A stretch of 64,000 nt of DNA from contig JAMKCF010000018.1 in assembly GCA_023634235.1 (NCBI GenBank), positions 8,010,768-8,074,767 on the forward strand. Direction: 5' to 3'. A model generated the notes under the pieces. The model ran no database searches and was not told the origin of the DNA. It was given only the letters and a program-made list of their open reading frames with translations. The DNA comes from Pisaster brevispinus (taxonomy: Eukaryota > Echinodermata > Asteroidea > Forcipulatida > Asteriidae). Shown in pieces: positions 1 through 11,500 of the stretch; positions within the stretch are counted from its first letter, which is position 1, and each line of letters starts with the position of its first letter. The position numbers were made by a program, and so were the translations under genes.

Positions 1-1221
1 CTGTTCTTCTTCCGCGCTAAATTGTATGTTTTGGTGGTTAGGAGTTGAATATGAATATATGTACAACTTGCACATAATATTTATTATCCATGTTTACTAC
101 AATGCATGATTTATGCTTTTACTATTACTATCTTTTTGTTACTTTTCTCCCAATGCTTGCCATAATTCAGATGTTTAAGTTTTTTCTTGTATTATGGATA
201 CGTGTATTGTTATCGCAGCTTCGATAATTGTATATTGTTTTGAATCCAACCATTCTGAACTGTCCTGTGGTTGCTAGTAATAACTTGAATGGATACAAGG
301 CAAACTCATCATTTCATGTTGGCATGGGTTTAACCCATGATTGAAAAGTCTTAACCATTATTGACACGTCCCCAGTGCCCTTCCACCAACGAGAGCGAAA
401 CCGTGATTGCTAAACACACTACGAGGAACTAACCGGTGGTTTATTTATAACAGCAGTGTAAAATCCAAACCAACGTTTTCGATTACCTTTCATTTGTAAG
501 AACAAAACGGTGGAGTAAACTGCGGACAAGTACAGCTCTACGATTCTACAATTAACGGAGTAGTGCTGTCGTGTGTATCACTCGACTGGGGAAAGAACAA
601 CAAACAAAATATTGTTTGTTTCTGATTGTCATCCATTTTGCTCGACGAGTGAAAGAAGTTTAATCGTTTCTGATAGGTCCGTGTTTCAGTTGCTTTATTT
701 TTGCAAGTCCGATATTCGCGGACACAGCAAAAACATATTTGATGGAAAGGTTTGCGGCTCTTTAACTCTGAGATTAAAAACAAAATAACTCAAAGCGTGG
801 GTGTTCTGATGAGTTTGGATGCTGAAAATACTGGGAGGTTGAGTGTCTTCTGAGAAGGGGGTGCGTTCGTCACGGCGTCGTATCTAGATGAGAGTTGACA
901 TCAACTGCAGTTGCAAGTATTACACACGGTTGAGCTGGAGTAGGTTGATATGCCCATGTGAAACGGCTTGCCACTTCACACTTCCGCGACTGGGGCCGAG
1001 GAACACAACTCTGCGTCTGAGCACAATCCAAAATGCGGATTGTATTCTCACGCTGAGGATCCCAGTGTCTTAAAGTGCCCAAGAAGAAAACGTCGCCTAT
1101 TTCTGATTCTCTTCAATTCGTTTTGAGACAACATCACGCTGCAATAACGCCTTTTAGACCAGGCTGCCTGAGGTAATTTCGGGTCTTGAAATCTGGCTGA
1201 CAGATAAACTGTTTTTCTCAG
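1..1221 (+). promoter_or_regulatory. 5' flank / upstream intron of the ZU5-death-domain gene
   Basis: No convincing coding exon is seen. The first coding exon is preceded at 1212-1221 by a pyrimidine-rich tract ending in CAG, so the ATG at 1225 lies four bases inside an exon that begins at 1222. At least one upstream exon, probably untranslated, should therefore exist here or left of the window. The reading frame is open across the AAA codon before the ATG, so extra upstream coding sequence cannot be excluded. No clear TATA box was found; the stretch from about 840 to 1130 is less AT-rich than its surroundings. Confidence 0.35.
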
Positions 1222-1224
1222 AAA

Positions 1225-2598
1225 ATGTCAGCATTTCAATCCGGAGAACCAGAGGGAAATCAGTCAGTCGAGTTTCCCGCCAAAAGCAAGCTTACCAAAC
1301 TCAACCATACGTACGACTCGGTCAAATCACCGCCAGTGCCCAAGAGAACAGTTCCCATCGCTAACACAAGCGGCGGTTACGTCATCCCGGCGAGAAGGTT
1401 CGCCCAACAAGAGGACCCAACTAAACACTACCTTAATGTGCCAAGCAATACTCGGGCCAAAAACGTGAGGATAGGGAGAGGGGAAGGTCTGGCACCTCAT
1501 GAGAATACTCCACATTTAAAACACTCAGTCAAAAGCCGAAGAGACTCTCCAGCAATACCAACACCAAGTACGCGATCGGAACGAGAAGTTAAAGTCTCCC
1601 CTCCTCATCCACAGAAGAGATCTGAATTTGATCCACCACCAGACATGGGAAACCTTCAAGGTAATATCTCTGAACACAGGATGAATTTTGCAATCCCAAC
1701 CCCCGGTTTCAGGAATACCAACAGATCGACAACAGAAGCGAACGCCGACTCTCGAAGCACCCGGGGTCCAATACCGTTACCAAGGTTTCGGAAGGAACGA
1801 AGGCCGGAGCCGTCGAGACGAATCACAGTGCCGTTCTCTCATGCTGTTAGGCATCCCACCTCCAGGTCTTTGACCACGGGGTTTCTCAGGGAGCTAGAGA
1901 CGGTCGACCCTGCCTTGAGTGATATCTTCCAGCAATGCGGGGAGACGATGGAGCGCAACGCCAAACAGGTAGCAGATGGGCGTCTAATCTTCACATCCGA
2001 TCGTTTCGCGTGTGGGATGTTTGACCACCACGGGGGTTACCTCCCCCTCCCTGCCCATAAAGTCTCCCTCTACGTTACCCCTCATGCCATCGTGGGAGAC
2101 GGACAAGAGCCTATCTTTGTTTACGTCCTTCCTGAATCCGCCCAAGAAATTCTAGTCTTTGAGAATGGCGAGGAAGTCATAAGCTCTACCATCGTTTGTG
2201 GTAAGACCGGACACAAATTCTCTAGTGATGTTGTTCTGTCTTTTCCATTGTCGACACAGTCGGGTGGCCCAGACGACTCAGTCGATCAACAGGTCATCGT
2301 CTGGGAGTATGGGGTATCGACAGACGACAAGCCCAAACAGCAGGTCATGGACAAAATCCTCGACTGTTTTTACTCCATCCAAGACAACCGCTGCACCTTG
2401 ATGGTAAACCAATTAGCAAATTTCACTGTCATTTCAAAGGCCGAACGACGGATCGAGGGTTGCCGATCTCACTATCCGAACCCATCTTCGGATGAGCCCG
2501 TGAGCCTTCGGGTCGGCGTGTTCGGTCGGCAAATAGCGGGGACGGGGAGTGCACAGATACGGGTGATATTTTGGAAGGACAGTGATTTGGAAACGAAG
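1225..2598 (+). CDS. Exon 1: proline-rich N-terminus, ZU5 domain, start of UPA
   Basis: This 458-codon exon ends at a GTAAAT donor in phase 0. Near the N-terminus there is a YDSV tyrosine followed by PPVPKR, and around residue 188 a PIPLPR motif, the PxPxPR form bound by CIN85/CD2AP-type SH3 domains (family knowledge). The ZU5 fold is shown by a GGYLPLPAHKVSLYVTPHAI block near residue 270, which corresponds to the UNC5 pattern of 'GG-L-[IL]P...V-L-VPPGAI'. A second glycine-rich strand region follows. The exon closes with SLRVGVFGRQ, the beginning of the UPA domain. The start was chosen for its A at -3 and because it directly follows a splice acceptor. Confidence 0.85.
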
Positions 2599-5500
2599 GT
2601 AAATATTATTATTTAATTTTCAATATCTCTGGAAACTTGTTTTATTTTACATACTTTTTCCCCGCACAATATCACCAAAAATAATTAATTAATTTCCATG
2701 AACACCCGTTCTTTTCACTCAAGTTTGTTTCAGTTTTATTTCCTTTATAGACATTCAGGACTACCTTTTTTCCACAATTCTTAAAACCTCAAATAAGGCA
2801 CCTAAATTGGCAACCCAACGGTGCGTTGTCAGTAAAACATGCCGACAAGTTTTTCCGTATATGTTAAAAGTGTTTTGGTTGGCGTTTTTTTTTCAAACGA
2901 TTTCTTTTTTCTAAAAAGTGTGTTAATTGTTTAAATGTCCAGGTATTGCCTTGGTACATTTAAGCTTATTTGTTTGCTTAATTGATTAATTAATTTTTAT
3001 ATTTGGTTCATCTACCATTGTCAATTGAAAGACAAAAAGACCGATTTTGTACACAAACGAAGCTGGCAGAGTTTTTGTCCCGCCCTCTGAAAGCGTGTTA
3101 ATGTAATAAATTATTGTATCATTCGGGCTTGGTTTTACAAAAGGGGTTTTTCAACCTCGTTCACAGGGGGTGATTGATCTCACCACGTAATTTTTCCCAC
3201 AGCAAGCCTTGCTCGCTCAAATTTTTTTTGATTTACAGAGTAACTTACAAAAGTATACGGAAGTACGGAAGTATAAAGGTGGTCACAGTGGAAAACTCCC
3301 GTTGGCACGAAGTGCTACAGTTTTTGGGAAATGGGTAAAACAATTAGTTTCGATCTCGCGGCTCTGAAATACAATCTTTGAAAACAGTGATGCGGTTTTC
3401 ACTATTTTCGTAACTCCGATGACCGATTAAGCTTAAAGTTTCACAAATCTGTTACTTTTATATGGTCCACAAAAAGTGCAGGTACTGGTCTCTGACAATT
3501 ATCAATGCTGCCCACGTGCTTTACAGCCCCACCCAACCACTGCATTCGTTTACAAGGAAATATATGGGAAACTTTACACTCCAGGTATATGAAGATGATT
3601 TAAAGGGGAGAGGGCAGATTATCTTTATGAGCTGGGTTCTAGTCAGGAAAATATAGGGTAGGGACATGAATAAGATACTAAATTACGAGCGCAAAGCATT
3701 ATGGTGTGGGGTCTTGGCCCGCTTAAGGGCCACTGTAAGTTTTGCGTTGGTAGATGCTCTCTGGTGCAATCTAGGCCAAGTCAGAAAATTGTTTGACCTC
3801 CCAAAATTCATCTTAAAGGTTTTACTAGGAATGCAAATGATACAATACAAGTTAGTCTACATAGTGATGTTGGACCTTTTTCTCCTCCCCTGTGATTGGT
3901 TTCTCTTTTCTTGACAAAGAATGAAAATTAGGTACCGAAGCCCAAACTCCTGATTCGGTTTTTTGTTTTGTTTTAATATACTTGAACAATTTTTATTTCG
4001 CCTATCCTTACAGCGGATAGTATGTGAGGAGCAACGGGACGGTTTCTTCAAGTTGGACCGCGTTAGGGTCATTGTTATCAACAGATACCGCAAGGCAGTA
4101 TGGGTAGCCGTCATCAACGTCATACCAGGCTGGAGCCTTCTATCCAAGGACAAAGAGGTAAGACTGTTCGTAGTGTAGATCCCCTTAAGTGTGGCACCCT
4201 TCCACTCCACTCAAAAACCTTCCGGGTTAGAATTTACCCGGATTTCTTTCTCTCCCATTTTATTAATTTGTTTCTTGTTATTTTAATTAGTAATATCACA
4301 TTTTGTGGCCCACAAGCCAAATTAGATGTGATTAACAATCAATAATTGTTAGCAAAAATAGTAAGGACGGTAAAAACATTACAAGAAATAGGATGTGGGT
4401 CCCGTGGGGCCCGACTCATTTCTGGGTCAGTCTGACCCAGAATCTACGTCATAGTAACCCAGAGTAAGCCTGACTTGGAAATGGGCGTACGTTTTCCTTG
4501 CAATTCCTAGAGCGAGTTAAATATCATTGATATCTTAGACTGGACCATTCCACATCCCTTAGAGGGGAGGGGGTGGTCATATCAATCAACCACACAATCA
4601 ACAAAAATCTTTGAGATTGCAACTAGACATAACTAGTAAAGCTAGTTTATTTATTTCCCTTTGGAATGGTTTTATGCATCTTATGGAGTGAGCAAATATT
4701 CTTTCTAGAAACCAAGGGACCCTCAAAAGTGCCCGGGTAGAGACTGAAATGAAAACCATACATTCAATGAAACCAAATCCATGCAAAGCTCCAGGTGAAA
4801 TGTGAACCGGGTTCCACAGACTCGAAGTGAAAGACAAGAAAAGAACCGCAAAGCTAAGTAGGTAGAGACTGAAAACCAACCACAAGGCTCCGGTCTGAGG
4901 TGGGATCGTATACCGGGGTCCACAGAGGTGAAGGGCGGCCAACATGGCTCTACTGCTTATCTATGAAATTCTGCACGTACGGCCCGTAGAATAATGTATT
5001 TTGTGCTCGGCAAGTGCAAAATCCCATGGGAAGCAGGGCCATGGAATTGTGGTTCATAAAAAATAGAGGTTTTGCAAAGCTCCGGATACATTATACGGAT
5101 ATGGATCCGTTAACACTTTTGTGTGTTCACGTGACGCGTAAAAAAATCCCGAGACTTCCGTGTTTTGCATGCACGTTGACAACCGGTACGGGAGTTCACG
5201 GTACACAATAGAGAAAGGTACTTTCTCTATGCGTACACGCAGGTTAAAAACTGGGAACCATTTTGCTGATTTTAGTTGTATTTTTAACCCATTAAAAAAC
5301 ATTTTCCCCGGCATTGTTTTAATGTTGTCATTCATGATATACATAGAAATGATTTAGTCATTTGTAAGCCAAACCCAAAATACGAAAACAAAAAGCTAGT
5401 GTTAAACAGTCTTGCCGTGCTTGCTGGAAACTTTCTTTACACGCATTTAACGTGTGGGTCCGAAATCGAACAGTTTAACAAAAATACCACTCAATAAAAT

Positions 5501-8500
5501 TCTCCAATGCAACAAGAACATAACAGTTATACGAAATGTTTTTGGATTCGTTTTGCTCGCAAAACATATGCCAAGTGTTTAATGACGGAAACGGTTATCG
5601 TGTCTGTATCTTCCCAATCACTCCATTTCTGACATGATTCTCCAGGGCATTGAGGGAATATGAAACCACAGAGAAGTAGGGAGAAACTGTGGATAAGGCA
5701 CCTCAACACTATTCAACCCCATGGTCTGAACATCCAAGAAGGAAATGACTGATAACTTCTTGTCTTTGCCTTCTCCTTTTTTTACCACAGATAATTTATT
5801 CCCCCTCCAGTCTGCCTCATTCACTAATCAGTTACTTTTTTCTCCCTCTTCCCATCATTGATTGTCTGTTGTGTTCCCTAGCTCTTGTGGTCAAACCAGC
5901 CCCTTCTCCCACCACTTCTTTTTGTTGGCCTCCTCTCTGTTCACCCACTGCTTTTTCTGTGTACTTTCGTCTCTATGATCTATTTCCACTTGACTGCTTT
6001 TGTCACACCAGTATACCTGTTCATGTTTGTAGTGTTGTCATTTAACTTTCGAGAAAGACTCTGCTAGGGTCGAAACGTCAGATTGTTGTATCTGAATCTG
6101 AATCCGTACGCTTGCGAAACATTGCAACTAAGTCTGTTTCAGTTTTGATTCTTTCGAACCCTTTGAGCCACACTCATACAAAACGTTCACTTGTGATTTT
6201 TGTCAACTTGAACCTTTCCTCGAAATAAAGGCGGAACTATTCTGTAGAATTGGCCTACAACCACACCGCAAATAATGCACGACATAACAAAGACATTGTA
6301 AAATATTTTGTGAACATCGAAAAAAGGAAAGTGGTGTTTGAAGCTTTGCATGGTATGGAAAATAAGAAATAACTTCGAAAAAATGTTGCCGATTCAATTC
6401 AAATAATTCAAAGTGCAACAAACAACAAATTTAGTATCAATCACTATACATTTCTAAGTATCCTAATTTTAAGAAATGAATAAGAACGATCGAAATGGTC
6501 AACTTTATCAATATTTTCCCTTTTTCAGAATTTTACTGTGGAGCGCATACTCTCACAAAACCGCAAAGATGGTCGCTTCCCATCTTGCACGTTCGCCTTA
6601 TACCGTTCCGGTGGTCCTGGTGCAACCAATACCCCCCATGTGGCAGCATGCACCATTGAGGTCTCACAAGACGGCGGGGACGAGGATGATGAGGACGAGG
6701 ATGAAACCATACAGTTGGTGGCAATAATTGAAGGAGTTGCAAACACGCAGCCAGCGGTTTGTGGTGTACGTTTCTTCTACAGATTTATCTTTTAAAAGCT
6801 ATAGAAAACGATCCTTCAAATTAGCATTTCCCATGAAATAATAATGCTCATTACATTCACGCATGCGTACATACACTATTGATGGGCAATCGCCATAGAG
6901 TTGTGCACTGGGAGGACGCACACACGCGCTACGCCACAGTCAGTCCCATACAAAAAGGCGCACTGCTCCCTCATTTTGCCAACCAGTAGCGATAGTGCGC
7001 ATGGCGCGATGTACTGTTTGCATAATCATGGAAAGCTCCGTTGCTTCAACCCATATAAAAGAAACATGGACATTCAGCAAAATGCTATTTCGCATGAACT
7101 AAATCGGTAGTTACTATTTCATAAGACGTACAAAAGAATTGCGTCCATGGTTTTTTTCTGCATAGTCGCAGACTTGGGCCACTGCCGCAGTTACCTCCAT
7201 GCTTGGGCCGCTCGACCTCACATACTAAAAAATAGTTTCTTAAAAACATTGGTACCTGGGGTGCAACCGTCATTGTTTATTTCGAGGGTAGCTCAGGGGC
7301 AGAATTCTACCTTATTATATAGTTATGCTGGGGAGGGGCTTATGTTATGTTGGAACTTTGACCCCACGGCCCTAGTACACCCCCCCCTTCTCGGTCTCCC
7401 ACGCTCTTGAGCTTTTAATATCAGTGTTAATATAAAATTTAATTATCAACAACGCACAACTTTTACATAAAGCGCAGGTACATCGTACATTTTGTGAGTT
7501 GTTTTTCTTTAGCACTCAAACAACATTAGCATGTATCCAACACACACAGGCGTTTACACTGGTTACTGCCACTGCCAGTAAAAGCTGTAAGGCAAAAGCG
7601 AAAGCTGATTTCTTTCTAGTTATCGTTTTGCTTTCGTTTTATTTTGGACAAGTCTATTTTATTTATTAATTTTTACCTGTTTTTACCTGTTTATCTTCCT
7701 ATTAATCGTAAAGTCGCGGTGTAGTCATTTTTATGTTTGTTTCGTAAGGCTTTTCACAATATACAGGGTTATTAAACAAACATGTAGAACTAATGTGAAC
7801 TTTGGTATAATGTTCATTATCCAGCCTGACGCACCCTCGGTCCCTCCACGAACACATCTCAAGGAATCTGTTGATTTACCGGGGCCGCAGGACGGACCTT
7901 CCCCTGGAACAGGCCTCAAAGAACCTGTCCAATCGTTCCCTGTGACGCCCATTGCTAAACCGTCCGCTTGCCTGAGATACCGAACACTCGGGGAGTTAGC
8001 TCTTCACTTGGAGGTAAAGTGAAATTAAGACGAGATATCTTATTAGACCATTTAAACAATTTGTTTAAACCTCCAGCATTTTATAATTTATATATTATAT
8101 ATTATTCTTATATATTTCTGGTATGAAACCAATGATATTTCTACTTAATAAGTGAACTTAATCACTGTAGCTCACAAGCCTGAGAGCTCCTATTTGTGAC
8201 AATAAATAAGGGTGCTTGCAATGTGAACCCGAAACACCTGGGTCACCCCTACTCTTCCACGATAAGTGTTCTGGGTTCTTCTACGTGCACTTCCAATACA
8301 CGAGACCTTTGGCTTACTGTCAAATAAGGACAAAGCAAATTATGGTATCTTGCTTAAGGACACAAGTGCCACCACCGACCGGAACTTGAACCCACGCTCT
8401 GCTGGTCAGAAAACCCGGAGCTTGAGTCAGGTGCTCTTAACCGCTAGGCCACGACACGCCACAAAGGTATCACTTTATGACACTGTTTAAAAAAGAGCCA

Positions 8501-11500
8501 CAGAGCCAGGACTTCCTGCAGGCACAATTTGTACAACAAATCCTTACACCCTATAGAATATACTTGAGGGTGCTATCATCTCTCGAAATGAAGAAAAAGG
8601 ATTAACTAAAATCTTGTTCAGACGTTATTTGTTACAATATTCTAAGTTTCACGTGGCAACTAAGGTACAACATTAAAGACCACTCCGTTATACCGTGCTC
8701 ATACGTAACAGGGTAAGAGACATAAACTTCCCTACTAAAGCGTGCAATATGGTCCATAAACTGCCTTATACATTGTGGACGCATTGGTAAAGTTATGGAA
8801 GTGTGAATATTGTTTGACCATGTCACCTTGTTTACCATCTGAGAGGCCGTGCATTTGAATATATTCCATGACATTTCCTGGCTGGCATTAATTGAAAATT
8901 TAAGGTTTTGTACCGGAAGCTCAAGAAAAATCAGGTGCTGTGAAATCAGTAACTGAAGTATGCCACTTGTTTTCAATATGGTAACAATATTAGCTTGTTT
9001 CCGTTGAGCCGCGTAGACTTCGTAACAGCTCTGTGGCTTTTAGTGTTTGGTCAGCGTGACATCATGAGCGTCACATTATCTATACTCATTAAGCACCTCA
9101 CCCTAAGTCTTCTGTACTGTTTCTTGAATAAGGTAAGCGACATCTCTGGACGTTGCTGGAAGCTCCTAGCTAAGAACATGGGACTCTCCGCTCCAAACAT
9201 CTGCTGTCTGAGTGAGCGGTACCTCTGCCCCGGGGAGGCTTTAATTAACTGGTACCTAGGTCAACAGGTAAGGCAGAAACTAAAGCAAAAGTCCCACGCC
9301 CATAATAATAATAATGATAACAATAATAATCACAGCATTTATAAAGTGCCCTTTCCTAGCGTTGCAAAGCACTCAGAGAATGACCAAGAAAAAACAATAA
9401 TGGGAATGGAATCCGAAACCAACTTGTGGAAAACCACTGCCAGGCCCAGCCTGCAGCATTCAGATAGGACATTCATCAAAACACTCTACTTTATGAAATG
9501 ATTATACACCAGATGCTTGGATTCTGATAAGAACATGTGACCTTGTGTTAAAGATGGACGTACAGTTCCAAATCAACCAATTCAAGCAAAACCATGCAAT
9601 GGAATTTGAAGGTTGGGTGATTGACCAGAGTTAGTGACATGCAATCTGAAATCAAAAGAGAGATCATACCACTTCGAGGCGGCATCCCGTTCCCAGATAC
9701 TGCTTTTAGGAGGAGTGGTTGTAACCATTTTCCCTCTTCTATAGAGGTCATAAATATTTCCTTCTTGTAACAAACCTCAATATGATCAATAATTATTGGT
9801 AGGTTTTGAATATTCTGATAAACTTGACTTGTATAGTCGACACACCCAGTCAAAATAAGCTCTTAAAAGTCCAATCAAATTATGTAAAAGGAACAATGCA
9901 GAAATACCAGAAAGTAATCAATGGTGTGCCTTCCCACTGGCTACAGTTCTCCAGCTCTCATGTGTTGAAAATTGCCATCTTGTGTTTGGCTTTATCTTTC
10001 CTTACTTTTTTACTGGGAAAACTTTCATTGTATTTCCCCTCTCTTGATGCTGCAGGTGGCTGTTGTTGCACCGCGTGAGGCACTTCGTAGACTCTTGGAT
10101 CTCTTCAGAGGAATGAAATGGCCAGAGCTCCAAGCAATTTTGGTCAAAGAACTCAGGGTTACAGAGAATCAAAACCAAGGACTCACTTCGTCTACACATC
10201 TGAAAACGTATGCAATTATTGACGATGACAACCACAGCCAAACTCCTGGGAGAAGTGACTCGCAGAAAGTCGAGGTCCACAATCCACCTAATTGTTTAAA
10301 CCTAGGAGAGAATCCAAATAAAGTTCTACTTCAAGGAAAGAGCTTGATCCCTAGTCCCAGACTGTCCGCAAAACAGGCTGCAAGAGGACATCACGATAAG
10401 GATGAACAAACGGGTTGGGCGAGACCCACTGAAGTGCAAGGGGATCACCTAGACAGACCCTCTTCTCAACATGACTTCAAGAGTCAAAGATCTGAAAAGG
10501 TAACAAGCCCAACAACAAGTCAAAAGGGATTCTCATACGCCATGCCTTCAACACAGTTGCCACCGTCTAAGCTATGGAGATCGATGCAAAATATCACCTC
10601 AAGTGTTAAAGAGTCTGAAGAACCTGAACAGGCCAAGAATCCTGAGGTACCAGCCGTTGTGGTGACAGGTGTCATTTCCCAAGACATCACACCCGATGAG
10701 GAAAACCCATATCTTCAGCCCGATAGAAAACAATTGCAATCACCCACACATCATGGACAATCATCAAAAAGCGTAAGGCTGAAAAAAGATTGTAAAATAC
10801 CAATTCCACCTACACGGTCTTCTTCTTTTATGACAAAGAAAGGAAAAGGTCTATCAAGAAAACCTCCCAATGTCACAGTGCGAGATACTTCACTGGTTAA
10901 CTCAAAATCACATTCTAAATCAATGATTTCCCTGAAGAATATGTCAACAGACAAGCAAAATGAACATAAAAGACCATATAACACTTCGGCAGAACAGACT
11001 CCATCATCTGCAGTCCCACTTCCGCAACCACATCAGGATTACAGAGCTCTTGGGAACCTGCTAAGAGAAACTGATTCAGATCTTGAAGACAACTGCACAG
11101 GTGAAAGTATCCTAGAATTTGCACTGCATGATGCTTCATCATTAATTCAAACAAAACTAAAGAACCTCCAGAAAGTTGTCAAGAAGAACCTCAAGAAAAA
11201 ACACAAGGACAACTCAGAGAGACCACCAAGACAAGACAGCCTCTCTCTTGATGAATCAACCAATGAGGCCATCTATGATAATATCGATAGCTGCTCTAAT
11301 CAAGTAAACGAACTCCCAATGGCTGATGCATCTGGAGAACGGCGGTATGAAGAGCAGCTAAAGCAACTGTCAAAGGATCTGCTGGCAAAAATTACCTCAA
11401 GTAAGTGGAGGAATAAAAGGGTTTTAGGTAGTAAACTACAAACAGTTTTTTCCCATTACTGCTGCAAAAAGGCCACTATGTAACATTATTACCAGATTAA

